From the NCBI RefSeq assembly GCF_026162645.1, contig NZ_JAOTBE010000017.1, positions 1 through 59,962 on the forward strand: DNA of 59,962 nt, given 5' to 3'. Positions 1-7,605 of this stretch are shown here, in pieces. The DNA is from Paracoccus rhizosphaerae. GTDB lineage: Bacteria; Pseudomonadota; Alphaproteobacteria; Rhodobacterales; Rhodobacteraceae. The position numbers and the translations under genes were made by a program. Position 1 is the first letter of the stretch; the number at the start of each line of letters is the position of its first letter. The notes below the pieces were generated by a model. The model made no database searches and was not told the DNA's origin. It worked only from the letters and a program-made list of their open reading frames with translations.

Positions 1-1
1 A

Positions 2-52
2 GCCCTCATTATTGCAGCTCTGACGGCGTGCGTGGTCGTGGCGCTCCCGTGA
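2..52 (+). CDS. C-terminal fragment of a membrane protein
   Basis: The window opens inside an open frame that reads ALIIAALTACVVVALP and then stops at TGA (50-52). The 16 residues are almost all hydrophobic, as in the last membrane helix of a small transporter. The rest of the gene lies outside the window, so the family cannot be named. It runs towards the convergent MarR gene, whose stop is about 70 bp away. Confidence 0.4.
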   Translation, partial: ALIIAALTACVVVALP

Positions 53-123
53 CGAACCTGGCCCATAATGCTTCCTTCCATTCCTGAAAAAGGATCGCAC
101 CATCAAACCCTGGGATCAAACAA

Positions 124-612
124 CTAGGGCAAAGCTGCCAGCAGCCTCGCCAGAAGGTCGTTCAGCGCCGCCCGATCATCGGGCGGCAGACCCGCCAGCA
201 GGCGGGTTTCGTTTTCTGCATGCGGGCCGATGGCCGAGTCGATCAGCTCGAGGCCCTGGTCGGTCAACTCGATCAGCGTTCCACGACGGTCCTGCGGGTT
301 CGGCAGGCGGCGGATCAGCGACCGCGACTCGAGCCGGTCGAGCCGCGCGGTCATCCCGCCGGAGGTCAGCATCGTCGCCTCGTAAAGGGCGGTCGGCGTC
401 AGGCGGAATGGTGCGCCCGCCCGCCGCAGCGTAGCCAGCACGTCGAATTCGCCGCCCTGCAGGCCGTGCGCCGCGAAAACCGGTTGCAGCGCACGGGTCA
501 GCAGCGACGACAACTCGTTCAGCCGGCCGATGATCTCCATCGCCTCGACGTCCAATTCGGGTCTTTCGCGGCGCCAGGCGGCCACTGCGCGGGTTGCGCG
601 GTCAGGAAGCAT
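124..612 (-). CDS. MarR family transcriptional regulator
   Basis: This 162-residue protein has the size and layout of a MarR dimeric winged-helix repressor. A helical N-terminus is followed by a helix-turn-helix whose recognition helix (about residues 82-101, TSGGMTARLDRLESRSLIRR) leads into the charged wing NPQDRRGTLIEL. The GGMT-R-DRLE pattern and the DRRG wing are typical of the family. It is divergent from a DMT exporter, and a perfect inverted repeat starts 3 bp upstream of its start codon. It probably represses both itself and the exporter and is released by a small ligand. The ligand cannot be read from the sequence. Confidence 0.9.
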   Translation of the reverse strand: MLPDRATRAVAAWRRERPELDVEAMEIIGRLNELSSLLTRALQPVFAAHGLQGGEFDVLATLRRAGAPFRLTPTALYEATMLTSGGMTARLDRLESRSLIRRLPNPQDRRGTLIELTDQGLELIDSAIGPHAENETRLLAGLPPDDRAALNDLLARLLAALP

Positions 613-614
613 GA

Positions 615-632
615 TATCTTGCCATCAAGATA
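615..632. promoter_or_regulatory. Palindromic operator, probable MarR-type binding site
   Basis: TATCTTG-CCAT-CAAGATA is a perfect 7-bp inverted repeat with a 4-bp spacer. It sits directly upstream of the minus-strand MarR start (612) and 36 bp before the plus-strand exporter start (668). A further half site, GGCAAGAT, lies at 639-646 and is the complement of ATCTTGCC at 616-623. An 18-bp palindrome in the divergent promoter next to its own regulator is the standard MarR arrangement. Binding is inferred. Confidence 0.65.
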
Positions 633-667
633 GTCTTCGGCAAGATGATAGCTGCGACAGCAAGGGG

Positions 668-1576
668 ATGACAATGACCGATGCGCAGGGCCGTCTGGCG
701 ATCCTGGGATGCCTGGTGACGGCAGGGGCAGCCTTGGCCGTCACCATCCTGATCTCGCGGATGGCATCCGATGCCGGAGCTCCGATGATCTGGTTTCTGG
801 CCGCCGTCATGGCGGGCGGCGGCGCAGTGCAGCTGGCGCTGGCGGCGGCCTTGGGGCAGCTGGGCGGGACGCTGCGGATGCTGCCTTTCGCTGCCGGGGC
901 GGGGTTGCTTCTGGCGGGGCCGATGGCGCTCGGCTATCTGGCGGTGGCGCATGTGGGGGCGGGATACATCGCGCTGACCTTCGCCTTTCCGATCCTGCTG
1001 ACCTGGGCGCTGGCCCGCCTGATGGGGCTGGAGCGTGCGGACCCCCGCCGTGCGCTGGCCGTGGGACTTGGCCTGGCCGGAGGCGTCACGCTGGCGCTGG
1101 CCAAGCTGAGCGACCTGCCGGCGGGCGCCACGGGCTGGCTGGTCGCCGCGACGGCCATGCCGGTGGTGATCGCAGGGGGCAACATCTATCGCTCGCGGTA
1201 CTGGCCCACGGGCGCGCGGCCCGTGGCGCTGTCGGCGCTGACGCTGCTGATGGGCGGGCTGGCCTGCGTGCCGCTGGCGATGGTGCTGGACGGTAGCGCC
1301 ACGGGGCTGTGGCGCGATGCGGGGTTGCGCGGGCTGGTGGGCGTCGATGTGGCGGTCTTCGTGGTCCAGTACGTCGCCTTCTTCCAGCTGCAGCGGCTTG
1401 GCGGGCCGGTGACGCTGTCGCTGCTGGGACCGGTCGCGGCAGTCACCGGCGCGGGCGGCGCCTTGTGGCTGTTCGCCGAGCCGCTGCCGCAGAACTTTGC
1501 GCTGGCGGCTGCGCTGGTCGGCGCTGGCACGGCGCTGATGCTGATGCGGCCCAGCCCGGCGGCCCGTCCCGCCTGA
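668..1576 (+). CDS. DMT/EamA family transporter
   Basis: From the ATG at 668 this is a 302-residue, strongly hydrophobic protein with about ten predicted membrane helices in two similar halves, the layout of drug/metabolite transporters of the EamA type. I chose 668 because GGGG lies just upstream; the open frame extends further 5' but that part overlaps the operator and the MarR gene. Another ATG follows at 674. Its position opposite a MarR gene with a shared operator suggests inducible export of a small molecule. The substrate is unknown. Confidence 0.85.
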   Translation: MTMTDAQGRLAILGCLVTAGAALAVTILISRMASDAGAPMIWFLAAVMAGGGAVQLALAAALGQLGGTLRMLPFAAGAGLLLAGPMALGYLAVAHVGAGYIALTFAFPILLTWALARLMGLERADPRRALAVGLGLAGGVTLALAKLSDLPAGATGWLVAATAMPVVIAGGNIYRSRYWPTGARPVALSALTLLMGGLACVPLAMVLDGSATGLWRDAGLRGLVGVDVAVFVVQYVAFFQLQRLGGPVTLSLLGPVAAVTGAGGALWLFAEPLPQNFALAAALVGAGTALMLMRPSPAARPA

Positions 1577-1589
1577 CAGTCCGTCCAGC

Positions 1590-2423
1590 CTAGCAGTCGG
1601 GGCGGGGCCAGCTGTCGATGATCTCTACCGCCTCTTCGGCGGTTTCGACATAGCGGATCAGCTGCAGGTCGCTGGCGCTGATTGTACCGGCATCGGCCAG
1701 CGCTTGCCAGTTGATGATGCCGTCCCAGAACTCGGCCCCGAACAGCAGGACCGGGACTTGCGCCATGCGGCCGGTCTGGATCAGGGTCAGAGACTCGAAC
1801 AGCTCGTCCAGGGTGCCGAAGCCGCCGGGGAAGACCGTGATGGCGCGGGCGCGCATCAGGAAGTGCATCTTCCGGATCGCGAAATAATGGAAGTTGAAGC
1901 ACAGGTCCGGCGTGACATGAACGTTCGGCGCCTGCTCATGCGGCAGCACGATGCCGAGGCCGATGGATTGGCCGCCGGCCTCGGCCGCGCCCATGTTTCC
2001 TGCCTCCATGACGCCGGGGCCGCCGCCGGTGCAGATCACGAACTCGCCGCCGCCAGCCGCCAGGCTGCGCTCGGTCATGCGCTGCGCGAAGACGCGGGCC
2101 TCCTCGTAGTATTTCGACAGCGCGGCCAGGCCCTTGGTGCTGGCCTGCCCTACGGCATCGGGCGCCGGGATGCGCGCGCCGCCGAACATCACAACTGTCG
2201 ATTCGATGCCGCGTTCATCCATGACCATCTGCGGCTTCAGCAGCTCCAGCTGCAGACGGACGGGGCGCAATTCGTCGCGCAGCAGGAAATCGCGGTCGGT
2301 GAAGGCCAGGCGATAGCTGGGCGCGCGTGTCTGGGGCGTGTCGGGAATGCGTTCGGCGCGATCCGCATCCTGGTCGCTGTGGGGCAGGGGGTGGATGCGG
2401 TCCGGGTGGGGCGTGTCGGTCAT
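1590..2423 (-). CDS. LOG family / TIGR00730 Rossmann-fold protein
   Basis: The protein has 277 residues from the ATG at 2423. It carries the two LOG-family signatures: [11 protein letters not shown] (about residues 133-143) and [12 protein letters not shown] (199-210), which bind nucleotide and release cytokinin or other bases from nucleoside 5'-monophosphates in characterised members. It is longer than the usual 180-200 residues because of an N-terminal extension of about 70 residues rich in Asp, Arg and Pro, as in the larger proteobacterial PpnN-like members. The frame stays open further upstream, but that part lies opposite dapD and is rejected. It is divergent from dapD. Confidence 0.85.
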   Translation of the reverse strand: MTDTPHPDRIHPLPHSDQDADRAERIPDTPQTRAPSYRLAFTDRDFLLRDELRPVRLQLELLKPQMVMDERGIESTVVMFGGARIPAPDAVGQASTKGLAALSKYYEEARVFAQRMTERSLAAGGGEFVICTGGGPGVMEAGNMGAAEAGGQSIGLGIVLPHEQAPNVHVTPDLCFNFHYFAIRKMHFLMRARAITVFPGGFGTLDELFESLTLIQTGRMAQVPVLLFGAEFWDGIINWQALADAGTISASDLQLIRYVETAEEAVEIIDSWPRPDC

Positions 2424-2528
2424 CGAAGCCTCGTCTGCGCCCTTGCGCGGATTGCGCGGGCCTTTCCCGACGCATATAGCCCGGTGCAGAGATTTTCCAC
2501 CCACCCGCCTGCCCGAGGAGAGGCCGCC

Positions 2529-3350
2529 ATGACCCAAGCCCTGGAATCCGCCATCGAAGCCGCGTGGGAGAACCGCGCCGAGATCACCAGCGCCACAGGC
2601 GGCGAGACGCGCGAGGCGGTCGAGGAAACCCTGCGCCAGCTGGACAACGGCACGCTGCGCGTGGCGGAGAAGCGCGGCGCGGACTGGCACGTGAACCAAT
2701 GGGCGAAGAAGGCGGTGCTGCTGTCCTTCCGGCTGAACGACATGGAGGAGATGTCGGGCGGTCCGCAGGGGTCGAACTGGTGGGACAAGGTGCCGTCGAA
2801 GTTCCACGGCTGGGGCGACAATCAGTGGCGCGAGGCGGGGTTCCGTGCCGTGCCCGGAGCGATCGTGCGCCGGTCGGCTTTCATCGGCAAAGGGGCGGTG
2901 CTGATGCCATCCTTCGTCAACCTGGGCGCCCATGTGGGCGAGGGCGCGATGGTCGACACCTGGGCCACGGTGGGCAGCTGCGCGCAGATCGGGCGGAACG
3001 TGCACCTGTCAGGCGGCGTCGGCATCGGCGGCGTGCTGGAGCCGCTGCAGGCGGGACCGACGATCATCGAGGACGATTGCTTCATCGGCGCCCGGTCGGA
3101 GGTGGTCGAGGGCTGCATCGTGCGCGAAGGGTCCGTGCTGGGGATGGGGGTCTATATCGGCCAGTCCACCAAGATCGTCGACCGCGAGACTGGCGAGGTC
3201 ATGTATGGCGAAGTTCCGGCGGGATCAGTGGTCGTGTCGGGGTCGATGCCGTCGAAGAACGGCGTGAACCTGTACTGCGCGGTCATCGTCAAGCGGGTGG
3301 ACGCGAAGACGCGGGCCAAGACCTCGATCAACGAGCTTCTGCGCGACTGA
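2529..3350 (+). CDS. dapD: 2,3,4,5-tetrahydropyridine-2,6-dicarboxylate N-succinyltransferase
   Basis: DapD transfers succinyl from succinyl-CoA to tetrahydrodipicolinate in the succinylase branch of lysine and diaminopimelate synthesis, in the cytoplasm. The 273-residue length matches the family. The N-terminus ([19 protein letters not shown]) is the usual helical domain, followed by a left-handed beta-helix with hexapeptide repeats (about 100-230), for example [20 protein letters not shown] and [10 protein letters not shown]. The start is supported by GGAGAGG seven bases upstream. Its stop overlaps the start of yaiI in TGATG, so the two are probably co-transcribed. A DapC-like aminotransferase lies elsewhere in the window. 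Confidence 0.97.
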   Translation: MTQALESAIEAAWENRAEITSATGGETREAVEETLRQLDNGTLRVAEKRGADWHVNQWAKKAVLLSFRLNDMEEMSGGPQGSNWWDKVPSKFHGWGDNQWREAGFRAVPGAIVRRSAFIGKGAVLMPSFVNLGAHVGEGAMVDTWATVGSCAQIGRNVHLSGGVGIGGVLEPLQAGPTIIEDDCFIGARSEVVEGCIVREGSVLGMGVYIGQSTKIVDRETGEVMYGEVPAGSVVVSGSMPSKNGVNLYCAVIVKRVDAKTRAKTSINELLRD

Positions 3351-3802
3351 TGACCACGCTCTTCATCGATGCGGATGCCTGCCCGGTCAAGTCCGAGGCC
3401 GAGCGGGTGGCCGTCCGCATGGGTGTGCCGATGGTGCTGGTCTGCAATGGCGGGCTGCGGATGCCGACGCATCCGCTGGTGCGGCTGCAGATCGTGGCCG
3501 AGGGGCCTGACGAGGCCGACAAGTGGATCGCCGACAACTGCGGGCCGGGCGATGTGGTGGTGACCGGCGATCTGCCGCTGGCGGATCGCTGCATCAAGGC
3601 CGGTGGGGCGGTGCTGACCCACGGGGGCGAGGTTCTGGACGCGGCGAACATCGGGCCCCGGCTGGCGACGCGCGACCTGATGGCTGACCTGCGCAGCGCC
3701 GATCCGTTCCGGCAGGGCGGTGGCGCAGCCTTCGGCAAGGCCGACCGGGCCCGGTTCCTGCAGGCACTGGACCGTGAACTGGGGCGGGCGCTGAAACGCT
3801 GA
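3350..3802 (+). CDS. YaiI/YqxD family protein (UPF0178, DUF188)
   Basis: This 150-residue protein begins [13 protein letters not shown], the conserved N-terminal signature of the YaiI/YqxD family, which has a PIN/NYN-like nuclease fold. Other family blocks are the [12 protein letters not shown] segment (about 64-75) and the C-terminal block [20 protein letters not shown]. No biochemical function is firmly established for the family. The ATG overlaps the dapD stop, so translation is probably coupled. The length is normal. Confidence 0.9.
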   Translation: MTTLFIDADACPVKSEAERVAVRMGVPMVLVCNGGLRMPTHPLVRLQIVAEGPDEADKWIADNCGPGDVVVTGDLPLADRCIKAGGAVLTHGGEVLDAANIGPRLATRDLMADLRSADPFRQGGGAAFGKADRARFLQALDRELGRALKR

Positions 3803-4234
3803 GCGGTGAGCGCCCGGCCGGGCCATTGAGGCCCGCCCGCGCGCTGCCGCGGCGCCGGCGACGCGCCATGGCGCGACCCTTTTGCGTGGGGTTTGATTTT
3901 CGGCGGTGAAGTCGATGGCCTGTGGCTGTCGACAATCCGCGCCCATGTGAAGCACCTGGCAATGGCTTGGATCAAGGCGGCCAGGCTCTGGATTGCATTG
4001 ATGGTAGAGAAGACCAGGATTCAGCAGTAGGGCTATGCCTGCCGAGGCTAAGCAGCCGACTGCCGCAGGCAGCATCCCGTGGCTGCTTGCGTACCGGCGC
4101 AGGCAGTTCTGCAGGAACGGCCGTGGCAGGCGGGGCCGGAGGGAATGGGCCACGGGATTGCTTCCCGCATGGGATGAGTGCGAGAAAGTCTGTCGGCTTT
4201 AAGCGGGCGATCGTTTTCCGTCCATCCTGCGGCG
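3803..4234. other. 432-bp gap between convergent genes, no recognisable gene
   Basis: The gap lies between the 3' ends of yaiI and the AEC transporter. Short frames run through it on both strands but none has a convincing start, ribosome site or family pattern. It holds a small hairpin just after yaiI (CGGGCC-ATTGA-GGCCCG, near 3816-3832) that may help end transcription, and a 14-bp perfect palindrome CGCGCCATGGCGCG at 3862-3875. Composition is somewhat more mixed than in the flanking genes, so a decayed gene is possible. Confidence 0.5.
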
Positions 4235-5155
4235 TCAGGCGATCAGGACCATCACCAGCGGGATTGTCAGGATGCTGACGGCGGTCGAGATGAGGATCGT
4301 CGTCGACACGCGCTGCTGCGCCACGTTGAAGTGCTCGGCCAGGATATAGACGTTGCCAGCCACCGGCAGCGCCGCGGCAGCGACCATGACGCCGGCGGCA
4401 AAGGGTTGGACCGCGAAGGCCCAGGCTGCGACGCCGACGGCGGCGGGGTGCAGCACCAGCTTGGCAAGGCTCAGCCAGCCCGAGGCCGCCATCCGCTTCA
4501 GGCGCCGTCCGGCCAGGCTGGCGCCGATGGCGAAGAGCGCGCCGGGCGTCGCTGCGGCGCCCAGCAGCAGCAGGAACTCGGCCGCGGGCGCCGGCATCGG
4601 CAGATGGAACCACGACCAGCCAAGGCCCGCCACCATCGACAGGATCATCGGGTTCGCCGCGATCCCGCGCAGGACCGGTATCACGGCCGCCAGCCGTAGG
4701 CCGCCGTTCCGAGAGGCATGCACGATCAGCGTGATCAGCGTCGAAAAGACCAGCATGTCGATGGTCAGCACCATCAGGATCGGACCAACCGCACGCTCGC
4801 CGAGCAAGACGACGAGCATCGGCACACCCAGGAAGCCGGTGTTGCCGGTCATGCAGCACTGCGCCTCCATCGCGGCTTCGGCGGTGGGCAGGCCTCGGGC
4901 GCGGGCGACGGCCATGCCGACGGCCCAGACCAGCGACGATCCTGCCAGGTACGCCAGCACGAAACGCCCGTCAAAGAGTGCGGCCAGGTCAAGCCCGGAG
5001 GCGAAGCGGAACAGCATCGCCGACAGCGCGAAATAGAACACAAAGCGCGTCAGCCAGGCCGCGCCCGCCTGCGGAAAGAACCGCGTGGCGGCGGCGATCC
5101 AGCCCAGGCCGATCAGCGCGAAGAAGGGCAGGGTCTTCAGAAAGACCTCAGCCAT
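4235..5155 (-). CDS. AEC family transporter
   Basis: The 306-residue protein has about ten hydrophobic helices and the pattern of the auxin efflux carrier family: an N-terminal FFALIGLGWIAA helix, the conserved MTGNTGFLGVPML segment near residues 102-114 and a second half ending in PVAGNVYILAEHFN. Bacterial members move organic acids such as malate or malonate. The substrate here is unknown. The start is 39 bp downstream of the mbfA stop on the same strand, so it may be the last gene of the cluster that begins with the two-component system. Confidence 0.85.
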   Translation of the reverse strand: MAEVFLKTLPFFALIGLGWIAAATRFFPQAGAAWLTRFVFYFALSAMLFRFASGLDLAALFDGRFVLAYLAGSSLVWAVGMAVARARGLPTAEAAMEAQCCMTGNTGFLGVPMLVVLLGERAVGPILMVLTIDMLVFSTLITLIVHASRNGGLRLAAVIPVLRGIAANPMILSMVAGLGWSWFHLPMPAPAAEFLLLLGAAATPGALFAIGASLAGRRLKRMAASGWLSLAKLVLHPAAVGVAAWAFAVQPFAAGVMVAAAALPVAGNVYILAEHFNVAQQRVSTTILISTAVSILTIPLVMVLIA

Positions 5156-5194
5156 GCCGGAACCGGTCGTGCACGTCGCCCCCTTCCGGGCACG

Positions 5195-6175
5195 TTATCC
5201 CGACCCGATCAGCACCCCAACGGCTAGCACCAAAGCACCGCCCACGACCACTTGCAAGGTGGCCCGCCAGAAGGGCGTCTGCATCCAGCGGTTCTGGATC
5301 CAGGCGATGACCCACAGCTCGACGAAGACGACCATGATCGCCAGCGTCGTCGCCGTCCAGAAGTCCGGGATCAGATAGGGCAGCGCGTGGCCCAGCCCAC
5401 CCACAGCGGTCATCACGCCCGAGGATAGGCCGCGCTTGATCGGAGAGCCGCGCCCTGACACGACGCCATCGTCCGATGCGGCCTCGGTAAAGCCCATGCT
5501 GATGCCCGCGCCGATGCTGGCGGCCAACCCAACAAGGAAGGTCGTCCAGGGGTCCTGCGTGGCAAAGGCGGTGGCGAAGATCGGCGCCAGGGTCGAGACG
5601 CTGCCGTCCATCAGCCCCGCCAGGCCCGGCTGCACCCAGGTCAGCACGAAATCGCGATGGGCGACTCTGTCTTCGTCAGCGCGGCTGTCGGCATCCAGAT
5701 GCTCGGCCGTCAGCTCGGCGGCGCGGTTCTCGTGCCCGCGCTCGGCGGCGGCCAGATCACCCAGCAGCTTGCGGGTGCGGGCGTCCTGGCTGACCTGCGC
5801 GGCATGGGCATAGAATTCGGCCGCGTCACGCTCCATCCCGGCGGCTTCGGCGCGGATCGTCTCAAGCGACAGATTGCCCATCATCCAGGCGGGGCGGCGG
5901 GTGACGTAGCCCGCGACATGTTCTCGTCGGATGACCGGGATCGCGTCGCCCCAACGCAGGTGATAGGTGTCCAGCAGCAGGCGCCGGTGGCTGTCCTCCT
6001 CGGCGCTCATCCCGTCGAAGATCGCCGCTGTGGCCGGATAGTCCTTGCGCAGGAACTCGGCCCAGTTGCGATAGATGCGGGCGTCGTCCTCCTCGGAGGC
6101 GATGGCCAGCGCCACGATCTCGCGCTCGGACAGCTCCGACAGGCGCTTGCGGGCAGACATGAACGGCATGGTCAT
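5195..6175 (-). CDS. mbfA: Membrane-bound ferritin MbfA (ferritin-like plus VIT1 domains)
   Basis: The 326-residue protein joins two domains. Residues 1-165 form a ferritin-like four-helix region with iron ligands in [25 protein letters not shown] (ExxH at 60-63) and [10 protein letters not shown]. Residues 170-326 are a VIT1/CCC1-type membrane domain that includes [19 protein letters not shown] and [14 protein letters not shown]. This is the layout of MbfA, an inner-membrane iron exporter that protects rhizobia and Agrobacterium from iron and peroxide. An AGAAG sequence fits the second ATG (6169) better than the first (6175), so the start may be two codons later. It directly follows the TusA-like gene, with no room for a promoter of its own. 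Confidence 0.92.
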   Translation of the reverse strand: MTMPFMSARKRLSELSEREIVALAIASEEDDARIYRNWAEFLRKDYPATAAIFDGMSAEEDSHRRLLLDTYHLRWGDAIPVIRREHVAGYVTRRPAWMMGNLSLETIRAEAAGMERDAAEFYAHAAQVSQDARTRKLLGDLAAAERGHENRAAELTAEHLDADSRADEDRVAHRDFVLTWVQPGLAGLMDGSVSTLAPIFATAFATQDPWTTFLVGLAASIGAGISMGFTEAASDDGVVSGRGSPIKRGLSSGVMTAVGGLGHALPYLIPDFWTATTLAIMVVFVELWVIAWIQNRWMQTPFWRATLQVVVGGALVLAVGVLIGSG

Positions 6176-6208
6176 CTTCTGTGCTCAAATATCCTTCGGG
6201 GCAAGGCC
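6176..6208 (-). repeat. GGATATTTGA gene-end motif (copy 1)
   Basis: Read on the minus strand, GGCC, CCTT and GCCCCGAA are followed by GGATATTTGA and then GCACAGAAG. The TGA is the stop codon of the TusA-like gene, so the motif encodes its last residues (PKDI). A second copy at 31581-31617 has the same GGATATTTGA, also supplies the stop codon of a gene, and continues with CGACCGAAG. I recall this as a frequent gene-end element in Rhodobacteraceae. Its function (terminator, processing or stability element) is not established here. Confidence 0.5.
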
Positions 6209-6445
6209 GCCCGCAGCCAACGGGGCGGACGGCCCCCGCCTTACCGTGAATTCCATCGCACCATCGTCCAGATCGCGCATGCCCATCATGACATGCCCTG
6301 CCTGCCCGCAGAAATGCGGCACATCGACCGCCGCCATCCGGTCGGTCGCCAGCATCCGCACCACGGTCCCCTCTGGCAGCGCCAGCAGGACCTTGCGAAG
6401 GCGCAGAACCGGCAGCGGGCAGAGAAGGCCCCGCGCGTCGATCAC
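6185..6445 (-). CDS. TusA family sulfurtransferase-like protein
   Basis: TusA proteins carry sulfur as a persulfide on the cysteine of a CPxP motif. This one has DARGLLCPLPVLRLRKVLLALPEG near its N-terminus, with CPLP intact. It is about 86 residues long from the GTG at 6445, which has GGGGG just upstream; in-frame alternatives are TTG at 6460 (overlapping the previous stop) and GTG at 6487. A second cysteine lies in the HFCGQAGHVMM segment. The gene sits between DUF2478 and mbfA. Its partner is unknown; TusA paralogues serve tRNA thiolation, molybdenum cofactor maturation or sulfur oxidation. Confidence 0.85.
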   Translation of the reverse strand: MIDARGLLCPLPVLRLRKVLLALPEGTVVRMLATDRMAAVDVPHFCGQAGHVMMGMRDLDDGAMEFTVRRGPSAPLAAGGLAPKDI

Positions 6446-6456
6446 CTTGCCCCCGC

Positions 6457-6969
6457 TCAAGACGCCTCGGCAAATCGGGCCAGGCACCAGCGGGCCAGGT
6501 CGCGCGGGTCCAGCCGTTCATCGAGGCCGTCCGCGAACTGCAGGAAGGCCGCCTGCTGCTGGCGGGGGACATAGGTCACGACCGGCTGGCCCGCCGCCAC
6601 CGCCTGCCCGATCAGGTCGCGAAAGCCGCGTCCCATCGCCTCTTGCCGGCCGAACTTGGGTATGACGACGATGCCCGCGCCCGCCAGGTGCGGCGCGGTG
6701 CGGGCCACCGCATCCTCGAGCGCGGCGGTGTCCAGGCGGCACCCCTCGGCCCCCGGCCCCAGGGACTGGGAGATGCGGATCGGCGTACCGGGATCGCCCA
6801 GCACGATCATGTCCATGTCACAGGCGACATCCGGTCCCAGGTCGTGGTTCACCTGCACCGCGCCCGCGACAGCCAGTCCCCGCGCCTGCAAATCGCGCGC
6901 CAGATCCGCCAGCAGACGATCCGCCGCGCCGGGCGACGCATCTGCATCGGTGGTGAACCATCCCAGCAT
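6457..6969 (-). CDS. DUF2478 domain protein
   Basis: The 170-residue protein matches my recollection of DUF2478: an N-terminal GWFTTDADASPGAADRLLADLARDL segment, a central CDMDMIVLGDPGTPIRISQ block and a later IVVIPKFGRQEAMGRGFRDLI block. Family members often sit near molybdate uptake or molybdoenzyme genes and are predicted nucleotide-binding proteins, but no function has been shown. There is no clear Walker A motif. It lies 9 bp after the response regulator stop and abuts the TusA-like gene, so all three are probably co-transcribed. Confidence 0.75.
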   Translation of the reverse strand: MLGWFTTDADASPGAADRLLADLARDLQARGLAVAGAVQVNHDLGPDVACDMDMIVLGDPGTPIRISQSLGPGAEGCRLDTAALEDAVARTAPHLAGAGIVVIPKFGRQEAMGRGFRDLIGQAVAAGQPVVTYVPRQQQAAFLQFADGLDERLDPRDLARWCLARFAEAS

Positions 6970-6978
6970 CCCGCCCCC

Positions 6979-7605
6979 TTACACGCCGCTGTCCAAAGCG
7001 AACTTCATCAGCCCGTTGATCCCGTCCACCCCCAGCTTCTTCTTGAGCACGGACGAGGTGTTGGCCGCGGTCTTGTAGCTGACCCCAAGTCTGTCAGCGA
7101 TGGCCTGCAGCCCGTGACCCTGTCCGATCAGCGTCAGCACCTGTCGTTCGCGATCCGACAGCGCGCCCAGGGGATCGCCGCTGGCGCCGGCCCTCAACGT
7201 AGCCAGCGCCATGGCCTGCTTGGGGGCCAGGTAGAACTCGCCCGATTCGATGGTCCGTACGGCGTCGCGGAAATCCGCGGGGGGCGCGTTCTTCGAGAGG
7301 AACCCCTGCGCCCCCGCCTGAAGCGCGCGCGCCGCGAACCCCGTCTGGTCGTTCATCGAGAAGACCAGGATCCGCGTCTGCGGCGCCGCCTCGCGCAGCG
7401 GCGTGACCAAATCCAGGCCCCCCGCGCCGGGCAGGCTGATGTCCAGAACGATCAGGTCGGGCGCGGCGTCCACGGCCAGCTGCTGCAGAGCATCCTCGCC
7501 TGACATGGCCTGGCCGACCGGGTCATAGCCCAGGTCACGAAGCAGGCGGCTGGCGCCCAGATGGGTGATCGGGTGGTCGTCGATGACCAAAGCGCGTTTC
7601 GTCAC
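6979..7605 (-). CDS. LuxR/NarL-type response regulator
   Basis: The 208-residue protein has a receiver domain (1-120) with acidic residues D9-D10, phosphoacceptor D55 in LIVLDISLPG and the conserved lysine K105 in FLSKNA. A C-terminal LuxR helix-turn-helix (about 145-205) contains LSDRERQVLTLIGQGHGLQAIADRLGVSYKT. Its start overlaps the histidine kinase stop by 4 bp, so it is the cognate regulator. Likely targets are its own cluster, which carries DUF2478, TusA, MbfA and AEC genes. The signal is unknown. Confidence 0.93.
   Translation of the reverse strand: MTKRALVIDDHPITHLGASRLLRDLGYDPVGQAMSGEDALQQLAVDAAPDLIVLDISLPGAGGLDLVTPLREAAPQTRILVFSMNDQTGFAARALQAGAQGFLSKNAPPADFRDAVRTIESGEFYLAPKQAMALATLRAGASGDPLGALSDRERQVLTLIGQGHGLQAIADRLGVSYKTAANTSSVLKKKLGVDGINGLMKFALDSGV

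Noticed and set aside
1704..2528. Long open frame in phase with dapD and upstream of its start
   Set aside because: It lies opposite the LOG gene, is low in family-like patterns, and dapD has a clear ribosome site and conserved N-terminus at 2529.
3152..4153. 333-codon minus-strand frame across yaiI and the adjacent gap
   Set aside because: Mostly antisense to dapD and yaiI, low complexity, no ribosome site.
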